Numbered from the stretch's first letter, positions 51,921 to 61,187 are shown. The stretch: DNA of 64,000 bases from Pseudomonas marvdashtae (GCF_014268655.2 NZ_JABWQX020000001.1:3440001-3504000), one strand, 5' to 3'. The notes: generated by a model not told the origin, from the sequence alone. Program-made: numbers and translations.

Positions 51921-53216
51921 TTAACCGACGCTGACGCGCGCCAAGGCGCCCTCGAGAATCTGCAACGCTTCGTCGATCTGCGCTTCGCTGGTCACCAGCG
52001 GCGCGAGGAAACGCAAGACGTTGCGGTACACCCCGCACTTGATCACCAGCAGTCCGCCGGCGCGGGCTTCGTCGATCAGCCGTTGGTTCAGCTCGGCATC
52101 CGGGGTACGTGCATCGTCCTTCTTGATCAGCTCGATTGCCAGCATGAAACCACTGCCGCGCACATCGCCGATGAACGGATAGCGGGCCTGCAAACCCAGC
52201 AGGCCCTGGCGCAGCCGTTCGCCCAAGGCTTCGCCACGGGCCAGCAATTGTTCTTGCTCGAAGGCATCGATCACCGCCAGCGCCGCCGCGCAGGAAAGCG
52301 CATTGCCGCCGTAAGTGCCACCGAGTCCGCCGGGCAACGGCGCGTCCATTATCTCGGCCTTGCCGACCACACCCGACAACGGCAAGCCGCCGGCGAGGCT
52401 CTTGGCGACGGTGACCAGGTCCGGCTGGATGTCGGCATGCTGGAAACCGAACCACTTGCCGGTACGGCCGAAACCGGTCTGGATTTCATCGAGAATCAAC
52501 ACAATGCCATGTTTCTCGGTCAAGGCGCGCAGGCCCTGGAGGAACTCGACGGGCGCGCAAAGGAAACCGCCATCGCCTTGCACCGGTTCGATGATGATTG
52601 CCGCGACCCGCTCTGGCGCTACCTGGGTCGCCAGCAGTTCGTCCAGCGCTCGCAGCGCCATTTCGCTGGTGACGCCGCGATAGGCGTTCGGATAAGGCGT
52701 GTGGAAGACTTCCGGCGCGAACGGCCCGAAGTTCTGCTTATAAGGCTGGCTCATTCCGGTCAGCGTGGTGCCCAGCAACGTCCGCCCGTGAAACCCACCG
52801 CGAAAGGCGATCACTGCCGAGCGGTTGGTGTGGGCGCGAGCGATCTTCACGGCGTTTTCCACGGCTTCGGCGCCGGAGGTAAAAAACGCAGCTTTATAGG
52901 CGTGTTGGCCGCCGATCATCTCGCACAGGCGCCGGGCCAGGTCCAAGTAGGGTTTATAGGCCACGACCTGGAAGCAGGCATGGGAAACCTTCTGCAACTG
53001 GGCCTGCACCGCCGCGACAACCTTGGGGTGGTTATGGCCGATATTCAGCACGCCGATGCCGCCGACAAAGTCCAGGTAGCGCTTGCCGTCCACGTCCCAT
53101 AATTCGGAGCCTTGGGCTCGATCGATCACCAGCGGGTGCGCCGTCACCAGCCCACGGGGCACGTATTGATCACGCTGACGGAGCAGACTCGGGGTTTCTT
53201 CGACTTTACTGTTCAT
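51921..53216 (-). CDS. gabT: 4-aminobutyrate--2-oxoglutarate aminotransferase-type (class III)
   Basis: A 431-residue PLP enzyme of class III. It has GGIGVLNIGHNHPKVVAAVQ, FFTSGAEAVENAVKIAR, the GFHGRT loop, IIEPVQGDGGF, ILDEIQTGFGRTGKWF and the PLP Lys in TVAKSLAGGLPLSGV. Sequence is close to GabT, converting GABA to succinic semialdehyde. No gabD gene adjoins, so it may be a second copy or act on a related amine. ATG 53216 has GGGA eight bases upstream. Upstream the 290-bp gap to the divergent ghrA-like gene likely holds both promoters; none was assigned. Confidence 0.88.
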   Translation of the reverse strand: MNSKVEETPSLLRQRDQYVPRGLVTAHPLVIDRAQGSELWDVDGKRYLDFVGGIGVLNIGHNHPKVVAAVQAQLQKVSHACFQVVAYKPYLDLARRLCEMIGGQHAYKAAFFTSGAEAVENAVKIARAHTNRSAVIAFRGGFHGRTLLGTTLTGMSQPYKQNFGPFAPEVFHTPYPNAYRGVTSEMALRALDELLATQVAPERVAAIIIEPVQGDGGFLCAPVEFLQGLRALTEKHGIVLILDEIQTGFGRTGKWFGFQHADIQPDLVTVAKSLAGGLPLSGVVGKAEIMDAPLPGGLGGTYGGNALSCAAALAVIDAFEQEQLLARGEALGERLRQGLLGLQARYPFIGDVRGSGFMLAIELIKKDDARTPDAELNQRLIDEARAGGLLVIKCGVYRNVLRFLAPLVTSEAQIDEALQILEGALARVSVG

Positions 53217-53503
53217 TGGCATTTCCCATCGTGAGCCGCGCAACCTGGAAGCGGCTGCGGTGTCACCACAGGTTAAGCGTTCGGCACGATTGTCTAAGCC
53301 GAACTTGGTCGTCGAGAAATCCGGATCGACTGTTTACCCCCCGGCAAACAGCAGATTCCTCCATGGACCTCGCACCCCAACGATTCTGCCGCCCGGGGCG
53401 CTCTAAACACCGCGCCATGCGTCCCTGCGCCCTGCTTTCGAAAGATCCTGCTTCGCCGTTGAGGCATGCTTGAGACTCCCGAATTTCAGATGAGAACCGA
53501 CCC

Positions 53504-54430
53504 ATGGCGCTGCTTTATAAGGCTGATCCGGTACGCGGCGAACACTGGCGACGCTTGTTCGCCGAACAGGCGCCGGACATCGAATGGCGAGCCTGGCCGG
53601 ATATCGGCGATCCAAGGGATATCCAGTACCTTGCGGCCTGGCAGGCACCGGACGAGATCGAAACGCTGCTGCCGAATCTGCAAGTGCTGTTCGCCTTGTC
53701 GGCAGGCGTCGATCAGCTCGACCTCGGTCGTCTGCCGCCATCGCTGCCGGTGGTGCGACTGCTCGATCCGGGCATCACCCAGGGGATGTGCGAATACGCC
53801 AGTTTCGCCGTGCTCAGCGTACACCGGGACATGTTGCGCTATCGCCAGCAACAGGCCGAACGTTGCTGGCAGGCCCATCCCCTGGTGCCTGCCCGGCAGC
53901 GTCGGGTCGGCGTCATGGGCTTGGGTTTGCAGGCGCGGCAGATACTGGCGACGCTGGCGCCCTTTGGCTTCGCCTTGTCCGGCTGGGCCCGCAGCGAACA
54001 TCACATTGACGGCGTGGCTTGTCATGCCGGCCCCGAGCAACTGCCGGCCTTTCTTGCCCAGTGCGATATCGTGCTGTGCGTGCTGCCGCTGACCGAACAG
54101 ACCCAAGGCATTCTCAACCGTCAGCTCTTCGAACAACTGCCCAAGGGCGCTGCCTTGATCAACATGGGCCGGGGCGGTCATCTGGTCGAGGCGGACCTGC
54201 TCGACGCGCTCGCCAGCGGCCAGCTCAGCGCGGCGGTGCTCGACGTGTTGACGCAGGAACCGGCCGCGCCGGAGCATCCGTTCTGGCAGCACCCGCAAAT
54301 CCTGCTGACGCCCCACATCGCGGCGATGACCCAACCCGAAACAGCCTTTGGCGTCTTGCTGGAAAACATCCGTCGGCATCAACGGGGCGAATCGATGCTG
54401 GGGCGGGTTGATCGCGAGCGCCGCTACTGA
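53504..54430 (+). CDS. ghrA: Glyoxylate/hydroxypyruvate reductase A-type dehydrogenase
   Basis: A 308-residue D-2-hydroxyacid dehydrogenase-family protein like E. coli GhrA (312 aa). Features: LFALSAGVDQLDL, an NAD(P)-binding VGVMGLGLQARQILATLAPFGF, WARSEH, LCVLPLTEQTQGILN, ALINMGRGGHLVEADLL, and the catalytic His in TPHIAAMTQPE. It reduces glyoxylate or hydroxypyruvate with NADPH. The start ATG is not preceded by a strong RBS. It is divergent from the aminotransferase gene. Confidence 0.9.
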   Translation: MALLYKADPVRGEHWRRLFAEQAPDIEWRAWPDIGDPRDIQYLAAWQAPDEIETLLPNLQVLFALSAGVDQLDLGRLPPSLPVVRLLDPGITQGMCEYASFAVLSVHRDMLRYRQQQAERCWQAHPLVPARQRRVGVMGLGLQARQILATLAPFGFALSGWARSEHHIDGVACHAGPEQLPAFLAQCDIVLCVLPLTEQTQGILNRQLFEQLPKGAALINMGRGGHLVEADLLDALASGQLSAAVLDVLTQEPAAPEHPFWQHPQILLTPHIAAMTQPETAFGVLLENIRRHQRGESMLGRVDRERRY

Positions 54431-54636
54431 CTGTTCATTTGTCGCTGGTGAATCGGCTCGGTATTTCCTGCTGGGCGGACGTCTCGTTTGGGCAAGAAAT
54501 TCGGCCTGCGCCGCCGCTGCTTAGCGAACCTGCCGAATTCATTTTCGGCCCTTGTCAGCCCCGATGGCAGGTGAGATACAGGCAACCACCACGGACGATT
54601 GCGTCCGGCTCGACATCAATTCCATGGGGACCCGCC

Positions 54637-55494
54637 ATGTCCATTTCGCAACGCCCTGCTTATCTTTATCGCGCCATGACCGCGGCCGATGTCCCGGCGG
54701 CCCACGCCTTGTCCGTGCAATTGAAATGGCCCCATCGCCTGGAAGACTGGGCGATGCTGCAGCGCGTCGCCCAGGGGTATGTCGTGCTGGACCAGGAGCG
54801 GCTGATCGGTACCGCGTTTACCTGTGGCCAAGGCGACTACGCCACCATCGGCCTGGTCATCGTCAGTGACGAGTACCAGGGCCAGGGGATCGGCCGCAAA
54901 TTGATGGAGTTGGCTATCGAGGCGTGCGGATCACGGACCGCCGTTCTCAACGCGACGCTGGCCGGCGCACCGTTGTACGCCAGCCAGGGCTTCGTTGAGT
55001 TCGGGTATATCCAGCAACACCAAGGGCAAGCATTGGCGACCGTCCCGCCGGAGCTGGCCAGCGGGCAACGCTGTCGCCCACTGACATCGGCCGATCACGC
55101 CGAGCTGATCAGGCTGGCCAATGCCGGCAGCGGTCTGGACAGAGCGGCGGTATTGAACGATGTGTTCGCCGATGTTGAACAAGGCGTCGGCATCGAGCGG
55201 GACGGCCGCCTATGTGCCTTCGCCCTGATGCGCCCCTTCGGCCGTGGGCGCTGCATCGGCCCGGTCATCGCTCAAGGCCCTGAACAGGCCCGGCATGTGA
55301 TCGCAGCGCTGGTGGCCCAGGTGCCGGAGGCGTTCGTGCGCATTGATATTCCCGCTGACTGCGGCCTGGCCCCCTGGCTGGAAGACATCGGGCTCAAGCG
55401 CGTCGATACCGTCACCCAAATGGCTCGCGGCACGCCGCCCCAGGCCACCGGCGGCGTGCACCAATTCGCGCCGGTGACCCAGGCCATCGGCTAA
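54637..55494 (+). CDS. GNAT-family acetyltransferase, two tandem domains
   Basis: A 285-residue protein. The N-terminal GNAT domain (about 8-130) has VIVSDEYQGQGIGRKLMEL, the acetyl-CoA-binding A motif (Q/R-x-x-G-x-G/A), and the LYASQGFVEFG end. A second domain (about 145-270) resembles GNAT_acetyltr_2-like C-terminal halves (PVIAQGPEQARHVIAAL). ATG 54637 has GGGGA seven bases upstream. Substrate unknown. A cupin gene follows 37 bases after it and may be in the same operon. Confidence 0.88.
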   Translation: MSISQRPAYLYRAMTAADVPAAHALSVQLKWPHRLEDWAMLQRVAQGYVVLDQERLIGTAFTCGQGDYATIGLVIVSDEYQGQGIGRKLMELAIEACGSRTAVLNATLAGAPLYASQGFVEFGYIQQHQGQALATVPPELASGQRCRPLTSADHAELIRLANAGSGLDRAAVLNDVFADVEQGVGIERDGRLCAFALMRPFGRGRCIGPVIAQGPEQARHVIAALVAQVPEAFVRIDIPADCGLAPWLEDIGLKRVDTVTQMARGTPPQATGGVHQFAPVTQAIG

Positions 55495-55531
55495 CGCCCT
55501 ATCCACAGCACTTCTCCGGAGAAAAAAATTG

Positions 55532-56239
55532 ATGCTTGAGCCCACTGCAATGCTGTTGGCACGCGCCGACGGTAGCCCCACTGCCACGCCTTTTCGTCCA
55601 GGCTCGCTGGGCACCAACGACCCGTTCGACCGGCTCATCGCCCATGCCGGAGCCGACGGCATGGCGGCCGGTGTGGTCCAGGCCAATGGCCGGTTCGGCA
55701 GCGATGCGTACCCATTCAGCGAAACCATCGTCGTGCATGCCGGGGCCGTCACGCTGCGCAGCCCGGCGCAGACGCTGCACCTGCAGCCTGGGGAAAGCGC
55801 GGTGATCGCCCGGGGCACGGCCCTTGAGATTGAGGCGCAGCCCGCTTCCCTCTGGGCATTCTGTGCCGACACGCAGTCTGTCGCGACCAAGCAGCCCGGA
55901 CTCACCGCCCTGCCCGCGTCTACCTTGCTATCGCCTTCGGCGGCACCCGATGAAGCGATCCTGCTCGGCCCAACACCGCAGTGCCGCTCGCACAATCTGT
56001 TTGTCGAGGAAGCGACCGACCTGCGCATCGGCATTTGGGACTCGACGCCCTACACCCGCAAGTCGCGGCCGCACAAGCTGCATGAACTGATGCACCTGCT
56101 CGAAGGCAGCGTCACCTTGCAGGCAGCCGACGGAACCGAGCTGGTGGTCAGAACCGGCGATACGGTGTTCGTGCCGCTGGACGCGCCCTGTGCCTGGAAA
56201 AGCAGCGTCTATGTGCGCAAGGTTTATGTCGTGAGATAA
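55532..56239 (+). CDS. Cupin-domain protein
   Basis: A 235-residue protein with two cupin-like halves (about 60-110 and 170-230). The second has the HELMHLLEGSVTLQAADG and GDTVFVPLDAPCAWKS motifs with the metal-type His/Glu positions. The first half is degenerate. The RBS is GGAG (in CCGGAGAAAA). Such double-cupin proteins bind a metal or small ligand. It follows the GNAT gene closely. Function unknown. Confidence 0.8.
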   Translation: MLEPTAMLLARADGSPTATPFRPGSLGTNDPFDRLIAHAGADGMAAGVVQANGRFGSDAYPFSETIVVHAGAVTLRSPAQTLHLQPGESAVIARGTALEIEAQPASLWAFCADTQSVATKQPGLTALPASTLLSPSAAPDEAILLGPTPQCRSHNLFVEEATDLRIGIWDSTPYTRKSRPHKLHELMHLLEGSVTLQAADGTELVVRTGDTVFVPLDAPCAWKSSVYVRKVYVVR

Positions 56240-56312
56240 GCCTGCGTCGTCATGGCTAACTAGCTCCACGTTTCGCCCTATTGCATGCAAACAGATGGAC
56301 GCAGTCGCTCTA

Positions 56313-56543
56313 GTGGCGAGGGAGCTTGCTCCCGCTCGGCTGCGCAGCAGTCGTAAATCCGGCTGACGCGATGGATCGTTCCCACGCTCCTGCGTGGGAA
56401 TGTTGCCAGGGATGCTCCACGTTCCGCTTCTGGAAGGTGACGCAGAGCGTCACGGGATGCATTCCCACGCAGAGCGTGGGAACGATCTAAGTTCGCTGCG
56501 CGACAGCGCAGCGCCGAAGACGCGGCGGCCGCTCCCTCGCCAC
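56313..56543. repeat. REP doublet split by a 114-bp repeat, in a 600-bp gap
   Basis: The gap 56240-56838 carries GTGGCGAGGGAGCTTGCTCC at 56313 and the inverted arm CGGCCGCTCCCTCGCCAC at 56526-56543. Between them sits the 114-bp palindromic repeat. No coding frame is supported. The rest of the gap (56544-56838) contains the promoter and operator of the porin gene. Confidence 0.8.
56374..56487 (+). repeat. 114-bp palindromic repeat, copy 3
   Basis: Same direction as copy 1, ends GATCGTTCCCACGCTC and GAGCGTGGGAACGATC, length 114 bp. It lies inside a REP doublet. Confidence 0.85.
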
Positions 56544-56746
56544 AAGAGCTTCTAAGCCCCTCCGCCCCCCAGCATTCGACTAATGTCTTAGGCCAGTCAT
56601 CGCATAACTTCGCCCGTTGAAAGCTACCCTGGGGCGAGTTTTTTTCCCAACCCAGAGCCCTCTCCGCCCGAGTTTCCTACGCGGCAAGCATCCGAATGCC
56701 TCAGGCCAAGGCCCATCAGCGATGAAAAAAACGCAGTAATGGCCAG

Positions 56747-56775
56747 TTGACAATGACGGAGCGCCGCCAAATAAT
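56747..56775 (+). promoter_or_regulatory. Sigma70 promoter of the OprD-family porin
   Basis: Perfect -35 TTGACA (56747-56752), a 17-bp spacer, and -10 AATAAT (56770-56775, one mismatch to TATAAT). Transcription should start near 56782, four bases before the operator. Confidence 0.75.
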
Positions 56776-56785
56776 CCACGCCATG

Positions 56786-56806
56786 TTGTACGACGACGTA
56801 TGACAA
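56786..56806. promoter_or_regulatory. GntR/FadR-type tandem operator of the porin gene
   Basis: TTGTACGACGA (56786-56796) matches the FadR-subfamily operator pattern TNGTNNNACNA fully. ACGTATGACAA (56796-56806), ten bases on, keeps its GT and AC-A. Located just after the predicted transcription start, where a repressor would block the polymerase. The similar site before udh supports shared control by a uronate-responsive regulator coded elsewhere. Confidence 0.55.
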
Positions 56807-56838
56807 ATAAAAACAACAAAAAAGTAGGGAGCGCCAGA

Positions 56839-58137
56839 GTGAGCAAACGTGTCCGTTTTTCGCCCGACAATCGTCCAACCCGTAATTCCCTCAATTCTCG
56901 TCATGCCCTAGGGCTCATCAGCTGCAGCAGCCTGGCGCTGTTTCTTCCGATGACCGCCAACGCCGAAGGCTTTGTCGATGATGCCAAGGCCACGCTGAAC
57001 CTTCGCAACTTCTACATCAACCGCAACTTCACCAACCCGAACAATGCCCAAGGCAAAGCCGAGGAATGGACCCAGAGCTTCATTCTCGACGCCAAGTCCG
57101 GCTTCACCCAAGGTACAGTCGGTTTCGGCCTGGATGTGCTGGGGATGTACGCGGTCAAGCTCGACGGCGGCCGTGGCACGGCGAACACGTCCCTGCTGCC
57201 GATTCATGACGATGGCCGCCCCGCCGACGATTACGGTCGCCTGGGTGTAGCCCTAAAGGCCAAAGTGTCGAAGACCGAATTGAAAGTCGGTGAATGGATG
57301 CCGGTGCTGCCGATCCTGCGTTCCGACGACGGTCGTTCCCTGCCGCAAACCTTCCGTGGTGGCCAGGTAACCTCCACCGAAATCAGCGGCCTGAGCCTCT
57401 ACGGCGGTCAGTTCCGCGCCAACAGCCCGCGCAACGACGCGAGCATGGAAGACATGTCGATGAACGGCCGCGGCGCGTTCACCTCCGACCGCTTCAACTT
57501 CGGCGGCGGCGAATACGCCTTCAACGAAAAACGCACCCAGGTCGGCGTCTGGTACGCGGAACTGTCCGACATCTACCAGCAACAATATTTCAACCTGACC
57601 CACAGCCAACCGATGGGCGACTGGACCCTGGGCGCCAACCTCGGTTATTTCACCGGCAAGGAAAATGGCAGCGCGTTGGCCGGCGACCTGGACAACAAAA
57701 CCGCCTTCGCCATGCTCTCGGCCAAATACGGCGGCAACACCTTCTACGTCGGCCTGCAGAAAGTCGGCGGCGACGATGGCTGGATGCGCGTCAACGGCAC
57801 CAGCGGCGGCACCCTGGCGAACGACAGCTACAACTCCAGCTACGACAACGCCAAGGAAAAATCCTGGCAGCTGCGCCACGATTACAACTTCGCTGCTGTC
57901 GGCGTGCCGGGCCTGACCCTGATGAACCGCTACATCAGCGGCGACAACGTGCACACCGCCACCGTCGACGACGGCAAGGAATGGGGCCGTGAAAGTGAGC
58001 TGGCTTACACCGTACAGAGCGGTGTACTGAAGAGCCTCAACGTGAAATGGCGTAACTCGTCGCTTCGTCGTGACTTCAGCACCAACGAATTCGACGAAAA
58101 CCGAATCATCTTCAACTATCCGCTTTCGCTCCTGTAA
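56839..58137 (+). CDS. OprD-family outer-membrane porin (uronate-linked)
   Basis: A 432-residue OprD-type porin from GTG 56839, with GGGAG eight bases upstream; the longer frame from ATG 56800 overlaps the operator. Signal ends FLPMTANAEG. Family marks: DDAKATLNLRNFYINRNF (typical OprD start), [42 protein letters not shown] and a barrel ending in LSLL. It forms an 18-strand pore for acidic carboxylates. Its position next to udh and the TRAP genes suggests hexuronate or aldarate uptake, but the substrate is inferred. Confidence 0.92.
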   Translation: MSKRVRFSPDNRPTRNSLNSRHALGLISCSSLALFLPMTANAEGFVDDAKATLNLRNFYINRNFTNPNNAQGKAEEWTQSFILDAKSGFTQGTVGFGLDVLGMYAVKLDGGRGTANTSLLPIHDDGRPADDYGRLGVALKAKVSKTELKVGEWMPVLPILRSDDGRSLPQTFRGGQVTSTEISGLSLYGGQFRANSPRNDASMEDMSMNGRGAFTSDRFNFGGGEYAFNEKRTQVGVWYAELSDIYQQQYFNLTHSQPMGDWTLGANLGYFTGKENGSALAGDLDNKTAFAMLSAKYGGNTFYVGLQKVGGDDGWMRVNGTSGGTLANDSYNSSYDNAKEKSWQLRHDYNFAAVGVPGLTLMNRYISGDNVHTATVDDGKEWGRESELAYTVQSGVLKSLNVKWRNSSLRRDFSTNEFDENRIIFNYPLSLL

Positions 58138-58149
58138 CACCGAGGAACC

Positions 58150-58182
58150 CTTGCCATGTGCGCCTGCCAGCGCCATGGCAAG
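58150..58182 (+). other. Intergenic hairpin after the porin gene
   Basis: CTTGCCATG and CATGGCAAG form a 9-bp stem with a 15-nt loop, 12 bases after the porin stop. There is no T-run, so it may be an mRNA stabiliser or weak terminator before the udh promoter. Confidence 0.5.
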
Positions 58183-58225
58183 CCCCGGCAAGGATGCCGA
58201 CCTAGAGCGGTTCGTCGATCAAACG

Positions 58226-58285
58226 TTGACAAGGTAGCGGAAGGATAAGGATATTCCCTCTCGGTCGTACGACAACTTATAACAA
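58226..58285 (+). promoter_or_regulatory. Promoter and GntR-type operator of the udh operon
   Basis: TTGACA (58226-58231), an 18-bp spacer, and GATATT (58250-58255) form a fair promoter. TCGTACGACAA (58265-58275) matches TNGTNNNACNA, with a degenerate second copy ten bases on (ACTTATAACAA, 58275-58285). The layout copies that before the porin gene. Confidence 0.55.
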
Positions 58286-58317
58286 CTGTACCTCTCATTG
58301 TTTGCTCAGGTAATGCC

Positions 58318-59139
58318 ATGACCACTACACAGATTCGCCAACCCTTCAATCGCCTGCTGTTGACCGGCGCTGCCGGCGGCCTGGGCAAAGTCTTGCGCGA
58401 ACGCCTCAAGCCTTACGCCCGCCAGATTCGCCTGTCGGACATCGCCAACATGGCCCCGGCCATTGATGAAAGTGAGGAAGTGGTGCCATGCGACCTGTCG
58501 GATAAACAGGCCGTGCACCAACTGGTGGAGGGCGTTGATGCCATCCTGCATTTCGGTGGTGTTTCGGTAGAGCGTCCGTTCGAAGAGATCCTCGGTGCCA
58601 ATATCAGCGGCGTTTTCCATATTTATGAGGCTGCGCGCAAGCACGGCGTCAAGCGCGTGATTTTCGCCAGTTCCAACCACGTCATCGGCTTCTACAAGCA
58701 GGACCAGACCCTCGACGCTCATTGCCTTCGCCGTCCGGATGGCTACTACGGCCTGTCCAAGTCCTACGGCGAAGACGTCGCCAATTTCTACTTCGATCGC
58801 TACGGCATCGAGACCGTGAGCATCCGCATCGGCTCGTCGTTCCCGGAACCACAGAACCGCCGGATGATGAGCACCTGGCTGAGTTTCGACGACCTCACCC
58901 AACTGATCGAATGCTCGCTCTATACCCCCAAAGTCGGCCATACCGTGGTCTACGGCGTGTCCGCCAACCGCGACGTCTGGTGGGACAACAGCCACGCCGC
59001 GCACCTGGGCTACCAACCCAAGGACACTTCGGAAATCTTCCGCGCCAAAGTCGAAACGCAGCCGATGCCGGCCGCCGATGACCCGGCCATGGTCTACCAG
59101 GGCGGCGCTTTTGTAGCGACCGGCCCGTTCGACGACTGA
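58318..59139 (+). CDS. udh: Uronate dehydrogenase
   Basis: A 273-residue short-chain dehydrogenase of the uronate dehydrogenase type, which uses NAD+ to convert D-galacturonate or D-glucuronate to the aldarolactone. It shows the N-terminal GAAGGLGK dinucleotide loop, FGGVSVERPFEEI, the FASSNHVIGFY strand with catalytic Ser, and YYGLSKSYGED with Tyr and Lys. IRIGSSFPEPQNRRMMSTWLS is characteristic of Udh proteins. It begins the operon udh-lactonase-dctPQM under a GntR-type operator. Confidence 0.93.
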   Translation: MTTTQIRQPFNRLLLTGAAGGLGKVLRERLKPYARQIRLSDIANMAPAIDESEEVVPCDLSDKQAVHQLVEGVDAILHFGGVSVERPFEEILGANISGVFHIYEAARKHGVKRVIFASSNHVIGFYKQDQTLDAHCLRRPDGYYGLSKSYGEDVANFYFDRYGIETVSIRIGSSFPEPQNRRMMSTWLSFDDLTQLIECSLYTPKVGHTVVYGVSANRDVWWDNSHAAHLGYQPKDTSEIFRAKVETQPMPAADDPAMVYQGGAFVATGPFDD

Positions 59140-59182
59140 TTCGCCTGTTTTACATGGGATACGAACGAACCAAGGAATCGCC

Positions 59183-60088
59183 ATGCAAGCCGAATTGATT
59201 GTCGATGCACGCAATGCCGTCGGGGAAAGCCCGGTGTGGGTCCCCGAGGAAAACGCCCTCTATTGGGTGAACATCCCCAGCGGCGGCCTGCAACGCTGGA
59301 ACGCCAGCAGCGGAAAAATCCAGGGCTGGGAAGCACCGGAAATGCTCGCCTGCATCACCCGGCACCAGGACGGTGGCTGGGTCGCGGGGATGGAGAGCGG
59401 TTTCTTCCGCCTGCATCCCCATGACGACGGCAGCCTCGACAGCGAGCTGTGCGCGAGCGTCGAGCACAGTCGCACCGACATGCGCCTCAATGACGGCCGA
59501 TGCGATCGCCAGGGCCGTTTCTGGGCCGGCAGCATGGTGCTGAACATGGGCGCCAACGCCGACGAGGGCCGAATGTACCGTTATGAGGCTGGTCAACGTA
59601 GCCCGGTCGAGGCGCAACTGAGCGGTTTCATTGTGCCCAATGGCCTGGGCTTCAGCCCGGACGGCCGGACGATGTACCTTTCCGATTCGCACCCGTTGAT
59701 CCAGCAGATCTGGGCCTTCGACTACGACATCGACAGCGGCACGCCGTCCAACCGCCGGCTGTTCGTCGACATGATGCCTCTGGCCGGTCGCCCGGACGGC
59801 GCGGCGGTGGATGCCGACGGTTGCTATTGGATCTGCGCCAACGATGCAGGCCTGATCCATCGCTTCACCCCGGATGGACGCCTCGACCGTTCGCTGGAAG
59901 TGCCGGTGAAAAAACCGACCATGTGCGCCTTTGGCGGCAGCCGGTTGGACACCCTCTACGTGACCTCGATCCGTCCGGGCGACGACAACGATCCTCAGTC
60001 CTTGGCCGGTGGCGTGTTCGCGCTCAACCCCGGCGTCAAGGGCCTGGCTGAACCTGCGTTCGGAGGACGGAAACACTCCGCGACCTGA
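59183..60088 (+). CDS. SMP-30/gluconolactonase-family lactonase (aldarolactonase type)
   Basis: A 301-residue six-bladed propeller lactonase with a divalent metal site. Features are GESPVWVPEENALYWVNI with the metal Glu, MRLNDGRCDRQGRFWAGSM, IVPNGLGFSPDGRTMYLSDS with the metal Asn and Asp, and PDGAAVDADGCYWICAND. In this setting it most likely opens galactaro- or glucaro-1,5-lactone made by Udh (UxuL type) to the aldarate. Follows udh by 43 bases with AAGGA before its ATG. Confidence 0.9.
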   Translation: MQAELIVDARNAVGESPVWVPEENALYWVNIPSGGLQRWNASSGKIQGWEAPEMLACITRHQDGGWVAGMESGFFRLHPHDDGSLDSELCASVEHSRTDMRLNDGRCDRQGRFWAGSMVLNMGANADEGRMYRYEAGQRSPVEAQLSGFIVPNGLGFSPDGRTMYLSDSHPLIQQIWAFDYDIDSGTPSNRRLFVDMMPLAGRPDGAAVDADGCYWICANDAGLIHRFTPDGRLDRSLEVPVKKPTMCAFGGSRLDTLYVTSIRPGDDNDPQSLAGGVFALNPGVKGLAEPAFGGRKHSAT

Positions 60089-60144
60089 TCTGCTTTACCG
60101 CTTCACATCGATAGACATAAAAACAACAACACTGGAGATTGACC

Positions 60145-61113
60145 ATGAATTTTAAACGCACGCTTCTGATCGCGGCCCTGCCCCTGGCCTTCCTGGCGCA
60201 GGCGGCACAAGCGCTGGACATCAAGATCGCCGACATCCACCCCAAAGGCTACCCGACCGTGGTTGCGGAGGAGTCCATGGGTAAAGCCCTGGAAAAAGAA
60301 AGCAACGGCGAATTGAAGTTCAGGTACTTCCCAGGCGGCGTACTGGGTTCCGAAAAAGAAGTCATCGAGCAGATGCAAGCCGGCGCGATCCAAATGTCTC
60401 GCGTCAGCCTCGGCATCGTCGGTCCTGTGGTGCCGGACGTGAACGTCTTCAACATGCCATTCATCTTCCGCGACCAGGCCCACATGCGCGCGGTCATCGA
60501 CGGAGAAGTCGGCGATGAAATCCTCAGCCGGATCACCAATTCCGAGTTCGGCCTGGTGGCATTGGCCTGGATGGACGGGGGCACCCGCAACGTCTACAGC
60601 AAGAAACCGGTGCGCACGCTCGAAGACATGAAAGGCATGAAACTTCGGGTAATGGGCAATCCGATGTTCATCGAGACCTTCAACGCCATGGGCGCCAACG
60701 GCATCGCCATGGACACCGGCGAGATCTATAGCGCCCTGCAGACCGGCGTGGTGGACGGCGCGGAAAACAACCCGCCGACCATGCTTGAGCACAACCATTA
60801 CCAGAACGCCAAGTTCTATAGCCTCACCGGTCACCTGATCCTGCCTGAGCCGATCGTGATGTCGAAGATCACCTGGAACAAGCTCACGCCAGAGCAGCAA
60901 GAGATGGTGAAAAAACACGCTAAGGCTGCCCAAATGGAGGAGCGCAAGCTGTGGGACGAGAAGTCCGCCGCCAGTGAAGAAAAACTCAAGGCCGCTGGCG
61001 TCGAGTTCATCACCGTCGACAAAAAACCCTTCTATGACGCCACCGCGCCGATCCGGGCCAAATACGGTGCTCCGTATGCCGACCTGATCAAGCGTATCGA
61101 AGCCGTCAAGTAA
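60145..61113 (+). CDS. dctP: TRAP transporter substrate-binding protein
   Basis: A 322-residue periplasmic DctP-type protein. Signal MNFKRTLLIAALPLAFLAQA (cut near AQA-LD). It has IADIHPKGYPTVVAEESMGKAL, FPGGVLGSEKEVIEQMQAGAIQM, the conserved Arg in LRVMGNP that salt-bridges the substrate carboxylate, and GVVDGAENNPPTM. ATG 60145 is preferred for its GGAG; the longer frame starts with TTG. Substrate likely a hexuronate, by operon context. Confidence 0.93.
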   Translation: MNFKRTLLIAALPLAFLAQAAQALDIKIADIHPKGYPTVVAEESMGKALEKESNGELKFRYFPGGVLGSEKEVIEQMQAGAIQMSRVSLGIVGPVVPDVNVFNMPFIFRDQAHMRAVIDGEVGDEILSRITNSEFGLVALAWMDGGTRNVYSKKPVRTLEDMKGMKLRVMGNPMFIETFNAMGANGIAMDTGEIYSALQTGVVDGAENNPPTMLEHNHYQNAKFYSLTGHLILPEPIVMSKITWNKLTPEQQEMVKKHAKAAQMEERKLWDEKSAASEEKLKAAGVEFITVDKKPFYDATAPIRAKYGAPYADLIKRIEAVK

Positions 61114-61187
61114 CACCTCTGAATCTGTACTCATGAAAAGGCTGGGCGCGCCGCAGGTGAAGGCGCGCCCGGTTACGGTGGAACCCG

